A stretch of 64,000 nt of DNA from Nematopogon swammerdamellus (GCA_946902875.1 OX336343.1:7181754-7245753), one strand, 5' to 3'. Positions 32,340 through 43,239 are shown, counted from the stretch's first letter. Program-made: numbers and translations. The notes: a model not told the origin generated them from the letters alone.

Positions 32340-32850
32340 GGTTAGACGAAAAAAAAAAACGGCCAAGTGAGAGTCGTACTCGCACACTGAGGTTTCCGTA
32401 CCACCACGTAATTGGCCGGTGTTTATTATACAATGTTATACTTTAGAGTTTGCACTATAATCACAACAAGTTTGACGCTTGTATGTATTGCCAGTATTGC
32501 GATAGAGCAAACACAAAAAAACGTTCAAAAATACGCCTTCATTTTTGACGTGATAACGTCTTATAAATTGATGAACACCGGCTGCACGCACGAATATCAC
32601 GTCACGTTCCATCTGAGCCTTTGTGTGCAAGCGAGAGCGCGTAACAAGCGATAGAGAGGCACAATCGGCCAAAGCGTCGGGTTGTAAAAGTACCAGGGCC
32701 GCAGAAACTAAAACGAGGTTACTCGTACCATAATATCTGGCCGGTCGGAAAATATTTCAAATTTAGAATATTCATGAAACAAGGGTTGTATGACGTTATC
32801 ACGTAAAACTATCGTCCGTAAACCGACTTTACAGACAACCAATTTTTTAT
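32340..32850 (-). mobile_element. Composite repeat 'X', copy 2, without the tRNA-like unit
   Basis: In reverse, 32850-32530 carries GTAAAGTCGGTTTACGGACG, ATAGTTTTACGTGATAACG, CCCTTGTTTCATGAATATTC, TCCGACCGGCCAG, TGCCTCTCTATCGCTTGTTA and TTCATCAATTTATAAGACG. Copy 1 at 24 kb has the same outer parts but a tRNA-like unit in the middle; 43863-43940 is a third, short piece. 32347-32400 (CGGCCAAGTGAGAGTCGTAC) belongs to the type of repeat at 37628. Confidence 0.65.
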
Positions 32851-33109
32851 TATTATTACTGAGGATATCCGCCATAATAACACATATTCTGATAAGAATA
32901 GTATGCTCTTTACATGGCCGTTCCAGCCTACTCCTCCGTGAGCTCAACTCAACCAACCCCACGGAGATAGTTCACTTGTTTTATGACTAGAGTGAATTTT
33001 GTGAATGATTTAAATAACCATATTGCAGTATGCTATTGGTTGATTATGATTACTCAATGACATCCAGAGATTGTTCAATGGGGAAGAATTTGAAAAATAT
33101 TGCTTACTG
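32851..33109. other. Unassigned DNA
   Basis: Nothing recognised. Confidence 0.4.
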
Positions 33110-33232
33110 TCTGGCTGTTTGTCTCTCTGTCTGTTTGTCCTTCCGACCGTCACCCTTCCGTCTATCCGTCCGTCTGTCCGTCCATCCGTCCGTCTGTCCG
33201 TACTGCTAACTGTCTGTCTCTCTGTCTGCACA
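33110..33232. repeat. Imperfect (TGTC/CGTC)n microsatellite
   Basis: Runs of CTGTCTGTCC, CCGTCCGTCTGTCCGTCC and CTGTCTCTCTGTCTG. Open frames through it are artefacts. Confidence 0.9.
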
Positions 33233-33300
33233 TGTGTTATTTATTATAGCGGATATGCCAACAAATAATAAAAAAACCTGGAGGTCAAGTAAAGCGAGTC

Positions 33301-33508
33301 GGCCCATCGATGAACTAGGTGCCATATCAATGTTACCTTTTTGTCATGCCGGCTACACTAAACTGGAAACGCTAAACGGCCTTCACGTAAGAAGGGAAGG
33401 GATCTACATTTTTACGTGGAATCCAAACCACGGTAAGCCTCAACAGTTGAACTGTCACCCATCCTGTAACCGCGCGATCGTTCGCACCACTGAGCTATCG
33501 AGGCTGAC
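33301..33508 (-). mobile_element. SINE-A copy 9 (head retained, core partly deleted)
   Basis: Shows AACTAGGTGCCATATCAATG and CATGCCGGCTACACTAAACT, then jumps to GAAGGGAAGGGATCTACA, TTTTACGTGGAATCCAAACC (B box), TGTCACCCATCCTGTAACCG (5S-like) and CACCACTGAGCTATCGAGGC (A box) before TGAC. An internal deletion removed most of the core. Confidence 0.85.
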
Positions 33509-33784
33509 GGCTATAAATACTCGTAGTTTTGTTATTTTAGTACCCTGACTTTATATTCTCAAAGAGCACACTTGCTTGCAGAATTTACAGCTGTCACCTC
33601 GACTATGCGATAGGTATCTGAGCGTTATTGCAGGTTACACAGATGAAATTCGTACTGTCCGGTAAAATCCCGCTCGAATGGGGAATACTCGCCCGCGCGG
33701 AAAGCAAAGACTAGGTGGGCTTTGATGTGCCAATTTTTTTTCCCGAATTTTTATTCCATTAACTCTGTTACAGGGTTGCATTAT

Positions 33785-33870
33785 TTACAGTGAGTCAGTC
33801 AGCTTGTAAGCGTCCACTGCTGGACATACGCCTCTCCGGTTTTCCTCCAGTCCTCACGGTCTTTTACATA
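33785..33870 (-). pseudogene. RTE-type LINE ORF, extreme C-terminus
   Basis: Minus-strand DREDWRKTGEAYVQQWTLTS then a stop and a GACTGACTCACTG tail. Same family as 35592-36095 and 4393-4482. Strongly 5'-truncated. Confidence 0.8.
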
Positions 33871-34611
33871 TTGAAAAAATTGAAACCTTGTGGAATGATG
33901 TGCTAAAAATGTAACAATTACATAAATACAAGAAAATTATTGTAATAAAAACCTAACTACAAGTTAATTACTTATATTAAACGTTACCGAATGGCAATTC
34001 ACTCCAGCTCCAAAAATAATCCAATTCCACAAATCAACGTTTGCCACGGACATTGGGTCGCACGCGGGGGTTGCGAATGCCATGCCGGCCTGACAGGTGC
34101 CTATTCACTTGAAGAACCCGATACTGTACTTGGGAAAAATGAAAGTTATTTACACATCAAATATTTCCTCAAGCGTCTGCCCCGCCTGACAAAGAAAAGC
34201 GCCAAGCACCATCACCCCATTAGCACACTGGACAGCAAGAGGTGACGCTGGTAATAATTTCAGAGTGAAAAATTCAGGAATAAAAAATTGTCTACTATGC
34301 GTACAGTGTATTATCCACACTGTGATAAGCCTGTACATCGCTGAAGCGTAGCGATTGAATGCTGATTGTACAGGTTTTCATTGTATCCGTACAAATAAGC
34401 CGGATCAATGCAAATTGTAGCGGGATGGTATTCACATGATCGAACATCGGAACTGTGATGACGCGGCAAATTATATTACGCTTCTCGCTTTTGCTGTTTA
34501 TGCGATATTAAAGCTTATTTTTGACTGATCGACAAGATTGTCTTAATTAATGTTTTTCGGTCGTGCAAAAGGCGAATTGGTACTATTGCTACTAAAATAT
34601 ATAAATATTTT
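33871..34611. repeat. Unassigned DNA with inverted repeat 'Y' fragment (34050-34105)
   Basis: GCGGGGGTTGCGAATGCCAT, GCCGGCCTGACAGGTGCC is the reverse complement of the start of the copy at 36775. The rest has no recognisable feature. Confidence 0.6.
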
Positions 34612-34760
34612 TTTTTTATTTATAATTATCCTTTATTAATATAAATTTCACAGTAATAAATTAAAATTATTAAATAAACTTAAACTACCTATCAAATAAA
34701 ATAAAAAACTATAACTAAAAACTACTAAAAACTAACTACAAAATAAAATATAAACCTATA
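34612..34760 (-). mobile_element. LINE 3' UTR-like fragment
   Basis: T-rich start (poly-A tail on the minus strand), then CCTTTATTAATATAAATTTC and a stretch of AAACTA/AACTAAC words, resembling 1498-1710 and 47937-48120. No ORF part. Confidence 0.4.
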
Positions 34761-34929
34761 ATATTAGTATGTTATGCTGGTATTAAAACCGATAATAAAT
34801 CAAAGAGTTTTATAGGAATACGCTGGATTCCGATTAAGTTTAATTCAGCAAATTGTACGTACTCGTAGTAAAAAAATGACTCCTATCTAACACACATTAT
34901 ACATGTGATCGTATACTTTGCCATATATT

Positions 34930-35045
34930 GCAATAACGCACCCACGCACCCTCACCCACTCACTCACATACCCTCACCCTCATACACACAATCTCACCAT
35001 CACACACATGATCATATTAATCACACATACACACATACACACACA
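34930..35045. repeat. CA-rich microsatellite region
   Basis: Irregular (CA)n, CACCC and ACACATAC runs. Read-through produces a His/Thr-rich peptide with no meaning. Confidence 0.85.
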
Positions 35046-35064
35046 CCGATACCGAAAACTTTCT

Positions 35065-35340
35065 CCTCCTCCTCCTGTTCGCCTTCGCCAAACCCGCCAT
35101 ACTCTCGCGGAACACCCCTTTGTAGTCGACAGAAGAGTTCTTCGAACTGCACGATTCTCTAAATCGTTCTTATCCCGCACTGCAAAGGTGTGGAACGGGC
35201 TCCCAGGAAATATCTTTCCCCACTCCTACAATCAACGGATTCCCCAGTAAAATTAGTCCACCTCCAAGCCGGCCTGGCACCTTCTCGGCGGTGAAATTGG
35301 CTGCGCCTGAGGCTGCGACTTCGAGAGCCACCCAATTCGG
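35065..35340 (+). pseudogene. LINE ORF C-terminal fragment
   Basis: In frame to about 35250 the translation is RLRQTRHTLAEHPFVVDRRV, LRTARFSKSFLSRTAKVWNG, LPGNIFPHSYN; the frame then breaks and stops. The FxxSFLxRTAxxWNxLP...FPxxYN pattern is the C-terminal signature of Jockey-group-type elements and matches the fragment at 27652-27900. The 3' UTR (GGCACCTTCTCGGCGGTGAA) follows. It sits just after a CA-rich tract that may mark the truncation point. Confidence 0.75.
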
Positions 35341-35581
35341 AAGCTATAAAAAAAATTACATTTTTATATTTATCATACTAATAAATTACATTTCACATAA
35401 TTAAATTTTACATTGAATACAACCGAAAAAAGGGGATCGAAGCGTCACATCACAGACGCTTGTCCATTGTGTCGATCCGAGCAAAAAAAAATCAACTTTC
35501 CTAAGGGAACATGTTATGTACTCTAGTTATGTACTTCAGTCGCTATATGTTGTTCTTGTACCGTGTTTCTTTTTATCCATA

Positions 35582-36100
35582 AGTCAGTCAGTCAGCGTGT
35601 AAGCATCCACTGCTGGACATACGCCTCTCCAATTTTCCTCCAGTCCTCCCGGCCTTCAGCGGTACGGAACCACTGCTTTCCGCCGACGTACTTGATGTCG
35701 TCGTCCCACCTGGCGGGTGGTCTTCCCACACTCCGTTTTCCTGTCCACGGCAGCCAGTGTAGGACACGGGTACTCCAACGGTCGTCGTCTCTTCGGCTGA
35801 CGTCCCCAGCCCATTGCCACTTGAGCTTAGCCACCCGGTATCCAATATCGACTACTTTGGTGGCGGCTATCACAACACCGACCGTCAGCGTCCACGTTTC
35901 ACACCCGTACGTCATAACCGGGAGGACACACTGGTCATATATACGGTTTTTTTTAATTTTGCGGAAGGTCAGACCTAAGGTAAGACCTAATTTTAACTTT
36001 CCGAAGGCAGCCCAACCGAGTTGAATTCGTCTCTCGACCTCCTTTAGCAGACCTTGTCTACCAAGCCGCAGAATTTGACCGATATATTTATCCATAAATT
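35582..36100 (-). pseudogene. RTE-clade LINE ORF, C-terminal part, internally deleted
   Basis: About 168 codons open on the minus strand. It starts YIGQILRLGRQGLLKEVERR, IQLGWAAFGKL and DQCVLPVMTYGCETWTLT, the end of the reverse transcriptase domain. It then passes directly to VVDIGYRVAKLKWQWAGDVS, RRDDDRWSTRVLHWLPWTGK, RSVGRPPARWDDDIK and AEGREDWRKIGEAYVQQW, the conserved RTE C-terminal tail. Between WTLT and VVDI some 30-40 residues usually present are missing without loss of frame. The 3' end carries a (TGAC)n-type tail (AAGTCAGTCAGTCAG on the plus strand), an RTE hallmark. The endonuclease and catalytic RT motifs are absent, so it cannot be autonomous. Confidence 0.92.
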
Positions 36101-36410
36101 ATTTGAATATTTTAATTTTAAATGGTAATGCACACGACCGTACACTATTAAGTATTATGTGACCGAGCATTGGAGCTGTGATGACGAATAATAAATAAAA
36201 AAATGCATACGTGTCGCGGGGTCGCAATCAAAATCTCCAGTTGAATGATTTACTTCAATTAAATTTGTTACTGCAGTGTGCTGACCTTAGTTTAAATCTC
36301 ACTGGCTCAGTAGCAAAGGGAACAATTCAATCGTAAAATTGTAGCCGCGAGCGATCCGCAGTCGCTCCCCTGCACCCAACGCTTCCCCTGTACAGTATAC
36401 ATACGTACCT

Positions 36411-36540
36411 GCAGGTCTATTCTTGTAAATCCTGACAGCGGAATCAGCGCTGTTGTGGCGCTGAGAGCCACTTACCAAAGCGGCTCTCAGCGCCACATCA
36501 GCGCTGATTCCGCTGTCAGAATTTACAAGAATAGACCTGC
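36411..36540. repeat. Foldback 1: 59-base arms, 12-base loop
   Basis: 36411-36469 and 36482-36540 are reverse complements with only a few mismatches; both include GGCTCTCAGCGCCACA and GCGCTGATTCCGCTGTCAG in one orientation or the other. GC-rich for the window. Probably a MITE or a recently duplicated inverted segment; no coding role. Confidence 0.9.
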
Positions 36541-36560
36541 TGTACTAGTGTGTACCGTAC

Positions 36561-36718
36561 GCGGCAGTAAATAATGAACATCGAGCTTTTGAAGAAGACA
36601 TTCCGGTTGTAGAGCGTCGTCCCTGTCGCACAGAGACGTGCGAGTTCGCGCGACAGGGACGACGCTCTACAACCGGATTCTCTCTCTCTAAAGCTCGATG
36701 TTCATTATTTACTGCCGC
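36561..36718. repeat. Foldback 2: two-part 57-base arms, adjacent to foldback 1
   Basis: GCGGCAGTAAATAATGAACA, TCGAGCTTTT pairs with AAAGCTCGATGTTCATTATT, TACTGCCGC. After an unpaired bulge, CCGGTTGTAGAGCGTCGTCC, CTGTCGC pairs with GCGACAGGGACGACGCTCTA, CAACCGG. The loop is about 20 bases. Separated from foldback 1 by 20 bases containing GTGTACCGTAC; GCTGTAC follows both right arms, so the two may have a common origin. Confidence 0.9.
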
Positions 36719-36774
36719 GTGCTGTACTTCAATGCAATTATTTCATTGGATAAATTCAATGCCAGTAAAAATAT

Positions 36775-36870
36775 TACCTGTCAGGCCAGCATGGCATTCG
36801 CAACCCCCGCGTACGACCGAATGTCCATGGGCGTTGTTAGAAACTTTATGGGTGGCTCACTTATAAAATA
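36775..36870 (+). mobile_element. Repeat 'Y' 3' end, copy 2
   Basis: CTGTCAGGCCAGCATGGCAT, TCGCAACCCCCGCGTACGAC, CGAATGTCCATGGGCGTTGT and TTATGGGTGGCTC, then AAAATAAAAAAA. Near identical to 63370-63475 in its central part. Confidence 0.7.
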
Positions 36871-36969
36871 AAAAAAGCAGTGACAGAAACAGGGATTATT
36901 GACAAATACGTCTCATTTCTTGTGATTAATCCTTAATCGACTACATTTAACATAGCCTCTAATTAATTG

Positions 36970-37230
36970 AGTGTAATTAATTGTGGCATTGGGCTGGGCA
37001 CGTCAGCCGAAGAGACGACGACCGTTGGAGTAAACGTGTCCTGCACTGGCGGCCGTGGACAGTAAAACGGAGTGTGGGAAGACCACCCACCAGGTGGGAC
37101 GACGACATCAAGTAGGTATGTCGGCGGAAAGCAGTGGTTCCGTAGCGCTGAAGGCCGGGAGGACTGGAGGAAAATTGGAGTGGCGTCCACCAGTGAACGC
37201 ATACACGCTGACTGACTGACTGACTCACTG
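36970..37230 (+). pseudogene. RTE-clade LINE ORF, C-terminal fragment with stops
   Basis: Plus-strand translation gives WAGHVSRRDDDRWSKRVLHW, RPWTVKRSVGRPPTRWDDDI, K, then a stop and frame change. The remaining nucleotides still match the family down to the GACTGACTGACTGACTCAC tail. Same family as 35582-36100 but opposite orientation. Decayed. Confidence 0.85.
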
Positions 37231-37627
37231 AATTAAATCGCCCGCACCTCAGTCGCAAATCGCACAAAATATACTGGTGAATTCTATTCGCGAACGTATC
37301 ATTGACAATATATCACCTGGCCGATCATTGCATCGGCTGCGGCGGCGGTTGTATAGCTACCTAGAGAATGCAACGGAATGCATGTGAATGGAATCGATCA
37401 GTGCAACGGAGCGTAGTCTAATGCGACGCGATAGAGTGCAAGCGCAATCGCTATGACACATCTAGCCACAGAGAACCTACCACAGACACGGCGTCGTCCT
37501 CAGTCAGTCATTGCATACTTTTTATCTTGCTCCCAGTATTTGTTCGGATTGATTCAGGTGAACATATGTAGAATCGTCGGATTATAGTTTTTTGCCTTAA
37601 AGTGAGACAGCATCATGCGGTACTGCA
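37231..37627. other. Unassigned DNA
   Basis: No gene or repeat recognised. Confidence 0.4.
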
Positions 37628-37928
37628 TATAAAAACCCGGCCAAGAGCGAGTCGGACTAGCGCACCGAGGTAACGCAACAAAAAAAATTCTTCGTTGAAA
37701 CACTTTTCTTGTATGGGGAACGCCCCTTAATTTTTTATTTTTTTTTACTTTTTCAATTTTTTCATCATTTGTTGTTACGTCCATAATAACACATATTCTG
37801 TGAAAATTTCAACCGGTTAGCTATATTACGGATCCAAAGATGCAGCCATCGGACGGACAGACAGATAGATCGACAGACAGACGGCGTACGCTTAGTAATA
37901 GGTTTCCGTACGGGATACGGAAACCTAA
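37628..37928 (+). mobile_element. Dispersed repeat 'GGCCAAGAGCGAGTCGG...GTTTCCGTA'
   Basis: Starts ACCCGGCCAAGAGCGAGTCG, GACTAGCGCACCGAGG, continues with AACACATATTCTGTGAAAAT, TTCAACCGGTTAGC, GGACGGACAGACAGATAGAT and ends TAGGTTTCCGTACGGG, TACGGAAACC. By recognition a very common insect interspersed repeat; a partial relative starts at 32347 and another near 15060. Non-coding. Confidence 0.6.
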
Positions 37929-39013
37929 AAATACATGGTGCGTCAAAATATTATTTGTATGACAGCGCGACAGCGGCGCTGCAGGGCGCGGCAAGCTATT
38001 CGTATGGACAATTTTGTGCCGCCGCATAGTGCGGCAGCATCTTTATTAGTTAGCTTTTCAACTTTGTGCTCTTTCCTTTCACCTCCACGACAAGTTAATG
38101 CATCTTCTATCCTTTCAGATTCTTTGAATGTCGGTCTGTGTGTCCGGCAACAGGACAAGGCGTACCGGAAGAGCGGATTAGATTCCATCTCTCGTTTGCA
38201 TTTAGTAAATCACAGCCCGTCTAATTCAACCATTTGACCGGCACCGCGGGCTGCATTGCAGCGATAAATTTCTTTCTCTACATTTTCGGCTCAACGGTTT
38301 ATTTCTATGACGTGGTCGTTGTCGTTTGACAAACAAACCCATTATTGCTGAAAAATTCTGGACTAATACGCCTGAACTAAAAACAAAGATAAAAAAATTA
38401 TTATTATTAAATTAAATGAAATGAAATGTTTATTTATATTTCATAAGTAGGTAGGTTTGCAACATACACTTAACAGAACAGTTATACCTAATAACTAATA
38501 ACATACCTAATAATTACATAGGAAAAATATTATTAGTAGGATACTGAGCCGAGACGACCCAATATCGCTTATTTTAAACCCAGCCTTCAGAATATTCTAT
38601 TTAACAGCTGTAATATAAAATTTTATTAAATGAAGATTGTTCTTTGATTTTGGCCAGAATAATTTTCTGTAAAATCTCCTTAAATCTACTTCATTTATGG
38701 ATACACTAGCGAACGGCTTTATTATGAATTAATGCAAGCTGTCCTAGTTAGTTAGTTAGTTACAGGACACGGATGTCGGGTTGGAGGAGATATTTTATAT
38801 TCTTTAGGCATGTATGAATATATTTTAAATTTTTAATATTAGTTATAAAGCGAATTGTATAATATATTTGTCGATATTGTTAGTATATTAAACTATTTTT
38901 TTAAGGCAATGTGACCGTGTTAGTTATGTTGGTCGTTGTCTCGTTCGTTATAAATTTCTAAAATACTTTGTGAACTTAATAAATAGGAATATAAAATATA
39001 TAATATCTATATA
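37929..39013. other. Unassigned DNA
   Basis: 38405-38500 (AAATGAAATGAAATGTTTAT and following) looks like a minus-strand LINE tail, weakly. The remainder is AT-rich and unrecognised. Confidence 0.35.
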
Positions 39014-39359
39014 TCTATACATATAATAATATAATAAAATCGTTAAATTAATAATCTCTCTTTGTCTGTACGCACATCACGCAAAAACCACTGAACGGAA
39101 TTTGACGAAACTTTGTATAGTGACAGAGTATATCACGGATTAACATAATAAACAAAAAAATATAATAAAAATTAAAATTATTATAAAATTTAAATGACAA
39201 GTTGACAACGGAGAACTGTCATCTCGACGTGAGCTGGCCGGTGACAAAATTTTGATAAATAAAAAATAAAAAAAATTGAAGTCGAATGTCGCTGTCATTG
39301 GTGCAATTTATATTTCTGTTGCCCGCGGCTTCGCTAGCGTGAAATTCGTATTAAAAAAA

Positions 39360-40250
39360 AAGTAAGTAACTAAAGGCGGAGCCGAAGGCGGATCTGCGCT
39401 CACGTAAACGATATTCTTTCTCGATGAAAGTAACTAAGGGCGAGGCGGAAGTCGGAGCTGACTTCAGGAAGAAAAAAAACCATTCTTTCTTGAATGAAGT
39501 AAGTAACTATGGGCAGGCCGCAGGCCGAGCTGCGTTCAGGAAGAAGCTAAACCATCTTGAGGAAAGTAAGTAACTAAGGCGAGGCCGAAGGCCGAGCTAC
39601 GTTCTGATAAATAATAAACCATCTCGGAGAAAGCGAGTAACTAGGGCGAGGCCGAAGGCCGAGCTGCGTTTAGGAAGAAGCTGAACCATCTTGAAGAAAG
39701 TAAGTAACTAAGGCGAGGCCGAAGGCCGAGCTACATTCTTATAAATAATAAACCATATCGAAGAAAGCAATTAACTAAGGGCGAGGCCGAAGGGCGAGCT
39801 GCGTTCAGAAAGAAGCTAAACCATATTGAAGAAAGTAAGTAACTAAGGCGAGGCCGAAGGCCGAGCTTCGTTCTGATAAATAATAAACCATCTCGAAGAA
39901 AGGAAGTAACTAAGGGCAAGGCCGAGGGCCGAGCTGCGTTCAGGAAAAAGCTAAACCATCTTGAAGAAAGTGAGTAACTAAGGCGAGGCCGAAGGCCGAG
40001 CTACATTCTGATAAATAATAAAACATCTTGAAGAAAGCAAGTAAATAAGGGCGAGGCCGAAGGCCGAGCTGCATTCGGGAAGAAGCTAAACCATCTCGAA
40101 GAAAGCAAGTAACTAAGGGCTAGGCCGAAGGCCGAGCTGCGTTCAGGAAGAAGGTAAACCTTCTTGAAGAAAGTAAGTAACTAAGGCGAGGCCGAAGGCC
40201 GAGCTGCGATCTGGATGAAGCTAAACCATCTCGAATAAAGTAGGTAACTA
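39360..40250. repeat. Forward array of the approx. 67-bp GGCCGAAGGCC unit (about 13 copies)
   Basis: Each unit has GTAACTAAGGGCGAGGCC, GAAGGCCGAGCTGCGTTC, AGGAAGAAGCTAAACCATC and TTGAAGAAAGTAA. Two unit subtypes partly alternate: one with GCTGCGTTCAGGAAGAAGC, the other with GCTACGTTCTGATAAATAAT. This implies amplification of a dimer of about 135 bases. Confidence 0.92.
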
Positions 40251-40254
40251 AGCG

Positions 40255-40790
40255 ATTCCACGCTTCTGACGGCAAACATACCGTGCATCCTAAAACCTTG
40301 CGGTTATTCCCGGCTGGATGGCAAGAGGCCCGATGGTATCACCTTAGTTCCATGGGCCAAGGGTAGGTCTTTGATGTGGGACGCCATTTGTGTTCTCACA
40401 TTGGCTCCAAGTCACGTTCGGGCATCTTCAAGACCGGCCGGCGCGGCCGAGGCCTGGGCGGACAGCCTCAAACGCCATAAATATTATAGATATATAATTC
40501 AAGATTTCGAATTTGTTGCGTTTGCGGTTGAAACCCTCGGTCCGTGGAGCAGTCATTGAAGCCAAAAGCTTCTTGAAGAGGCTTGGGTCTCTGCTGGTGG
40601 ACGCAACTGGTGTCCCGCAATCAAGGGCCTACTTCATTCAAACGGTAAGCTTTGCCATCCAGCGGGGTAATGCCGCAAGTGTTCTAGGAACATTTGAAAA
40701 CGCCCCTTTTATGATAGTTATTTTAATGTTTGTTAGGTAGGTTTTAATTATTTAGTTATTAATATTACTTTTTTATATTTTTATTAAATA
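40255..40790 (+). pseudogene. Non-LTR retrotransposon ORF C-terminus, frameshifted, inside the array
   Basis: Translation from 40311 reads RLDGKRPDGITLVPWAKGRS, LMWDAICVLTLAPSHVRASS, RPAGAAEAWADSLKRHKYYR and FVAFAVETLGPW. After a frame change near 40545 it continues EAKSFLKRLGSLLVDATGVP, QSRAYFIQTVSFAIQRGNAA and SVLGTF. The MWDATCVDTLAPSHL...AVETLGPW...AIQRGNAASxLGT pattern is, from memory, the C-terminus of a widespread class of animal non-LTR retrotransposon polyproteins lying after reverse transcriptase. The catalytic domains are absent. It separates forward and inverted halves of the repeat array, so it was either inserted there or served as the spacer when the array was inverted. Confidence 0.8.
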
Positions 40791-40799
40791 AATAGATGG

Positions 40800-41130
40800 A
40801 GTAAACGATATTATATGCTATCGAAGAAAGGAAGTCATTTAAGGCGAGGCCCGAAGGCAGAAGAGGGTTTTTGGTTTACCTGAACGCAGCTCGGCCTTCG
40901 GCCTCGCCCTTAGTTACTTACTTTCTTCGAGAAGGTTTATCGTCTTCCTGAACGCAGCTCGGCCTTCGGCCTCGCCCTTAGTTACTTACTTTCTTCGTGA
41001 AGGTTTATTGTCTTCAAGGATGCAGCTGGGCCTTCGGCCTCGCCGTTAGTTGCTTACTTTATTTGAGAAGATTTATCGTTTACCTGAACGCAGCTCGGCC
41101 TTCGGCCTCGCCCTTAGTTACTTAGATTCT
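40800..41130. repeat. Inverted array of the GGCCGAAGGCC unit (about 4-5 copies)
   Basis: Units read CTGAACGCAGCTCGGCCTTC, GGCCTCGCCCTTAGTTACTT, ACTTTCTTCGAGAAGGTTTA, the reverse complement of the array at 39360-40250. Confidence 0.92.
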
Positions 41131-41178
41131 TCTTTGAAATACGAATTTCACGCGAGCGAAGCCGCGGGCAACAGCTAG

Positions 41179-43239
41179 TTATTAAAATAAATTTCAAAAA
41201 GACAACAGTGATTAACTTACAAGCATCGTACATAAGGAGTGAATAAAATAAAATATTTATCTTTTTAGCGAAGACATGAACAGCGCTCGCAGCTCGCAGC
41301 CACGAGACGACTAAACGGTGCAGCTTCCTTATCGGCGTCCGCCTCGCTCGTGAACTCGAGAGTACTCCGTACCGCATAACACACGAGCTAGGTACTTCCT
41401 CAGTCATCAGGATAGGCCTTGTGAACTTCGATGAAGTCTTGAGCAGAGTTTTAAATCTTACACATTCGTTGTTTTTTATTTTTTTATTATAAGATAAACT
41501 AGAAAATTACAGAGTTTTATTTAAATTGTTTAGCCGTTTATTTTAATGTACATAATTTTAATTTAACAATTAAATTGAATAAGAATTAGAAAGAGGAAGA
41601 AAAAATAGGGCAAAATATTTAAATCTTCATTTACTATACATTCATGAACATTGGGCTACATAAATTACTTTTTAGTCCCGCACCGGCACTCATAACAATA
41701 TTTATTTAAATAAATATATATTACTGGATACAATATAAATAAATATTATTGGGCTATATAATTGACTCTGTTTTAGCTATCAAAAAAAACATATTATTAA
41801 TTATACAACAAAAATGTGGCTAAGGTTGTATGTTTTTGTTAACTTCAAGAAATTACTTCCTTAATATGCCCACCCTTGAAACAAATAGAGTGGCATGATT
41901 ATTATATTTCATTGACACGATTTTCATAAAATATTTATATTTCATTTATTAAAATTTATAATTTTTTAAGTTACTTCAATTTCATTAACCGAGCACGGAG
42001 TTACGCCCCGCAAAAACTTACGAGCTGAATCATGACCAGCTAGTTCGTAAATCCATCGTTACACCGGCAAAAGCCCCAACCGGGATTTCGTGCCCTATTT
42101 CCCGACCACTAGTCTCAGTACCGGGCTGCCGGAGCGGAGAGTTTCCGGCTTATTTGGTGCTAAATATAACGTACTATCGTCGTATCGACTTCGCACCACC
42201 ACTTTATAGAGATTTCACCGCGCCGCCGTACCCGCGCGCCGCCTCCGCAACTCTAGGATGTCGTCCATCGCACATCCGACACTCGTATCGAGAAGTTTCT
42301 TTTGCGGATTGTGGCGCAGTATGTAGCTGACTGCGACTTTGGAGTTTGGAGAAGTCAAATATTAAAATCGATAGATAGGGCATAGTCTAACATGGCGCAC
42401 TACAGACAATGTCACCAATGAAAGGGCCGCATGCGGCTACTTCGCATCAGTCGCAGTTCCACGCGCGTGTTGAGAGGTCGTTTCACGGAATGGAACGGAA
42501 CGCGTCGATGCGCAAGTGCAGAGCGTTAGCGTTTTTGTTAACATGAGGCAGCTTTTGATGCTATTTTTGATGACTACTGTACATGAAGTCACACGCACAC
42601 CGTTATGTCTAATCGGTGACGAACTCTTGAGCACTTTGCCCGATCTATCAGTTTAAATCTTTAGAAGTTTATTTCTTTTATATCTAGCGATGAAACGGAT
42701 GGATGTGTTTTTGTGTAAAGAAATGAGGAAAATAAGGTGAATATTTACGTCGTCGTCGAAAGTGATGTTTGGTAAATATAGTTAGAAGGATTTACAAGAG
42801 TCAAAAGAATGGCAAGTATTTTCCTGTAAAAGGTAGTGCGGCGGTACAGGCGGAGGCACAAAATATGTTGGCATGCAACATTGCTCCTGTAGGAAAGTGT
42901 TGTCTTAAAGAATATTATTTTCTTTTAAATATTGTATCTAAAAGAGGTGTTGAAAGTTATTTCTTTCAATCTCCAGCCAGCTTGAAAGTTCGAAAGCAGG
43001 AGTAGAACTCGATGCCCCATGTCCACTGAATGTCTTAAGGAATGGCAGTCCACCGTAGACAAATATTTTTTATGATCGAAGCAGTCCACTTCATAACAAC
43101 ATTGTTGACATTTTCCAGAAAATTTATTCAGTCACACGCTGACTGCAACACTCTTGGGTGATGCGAGGGGGAGGGCTATGAAAGTTATACTCCACCCCCT
43201 CTACCAAACCACTTTTCTTCAATATGAAGTCGCATTCGC
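41179..43239. other. Unassigned DNA with CpG-rich patch (42100-42320)
   Basis: AT-rich from 41460 to 42000; a GC-rich patch follows (ACCGCGCCGCCGTACCCGCG). Open frames at 41114-41407, 42437-42634 and 42769-43005 have no family motif. I see no gene. Confidence 0.4.

Larger units (their letters stand above)
39014..41178 (+). mobile_element. Helitron (Lep1-like) carrying inverted tandem arrays and a LINE fragment
   Basis: 5' end TCTATACATATAATAATATA after an A, followed by the Lep1-type phrase CAAAAACCACTGAACGGAAT. The 3' end is GAAGCCGCGGGCAACAGCTA then G at 41178, followed by T. Between them lie: a second, inverted Helitron-3'-like segment (39315-39345, TTGCCCGCGGCTTCGCTAGC); a forward array (39360-40250); a LINE ORF fragment (40255-40790); and an inverted array (40800-41130). 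No Rep/helicase coding. Short Lep1-type elements are usually a few hundred bases, so this copy is expanded by its passengers. Confidence 0.7.

Noticed and set aside
34905..35060. His/Thr-rich plus-strand peptide
   Set aside because: Translation of a CA-rich microsatellite; only the part after about 35065 is LINE-derived coding sequence.
35563..36024. 153-codon plus-strand open frame
   Set aside because: Antisense shadow of the RTE ORF fragment at 35582-36100, whose minus-strand frame has clear family motifs.
41460..42000. Candidate LTR or intron of a host gene
   Set aside because: AT-rich, with no TG...CA ends, no direct long repeats and no splice-site-supported exon on either side.
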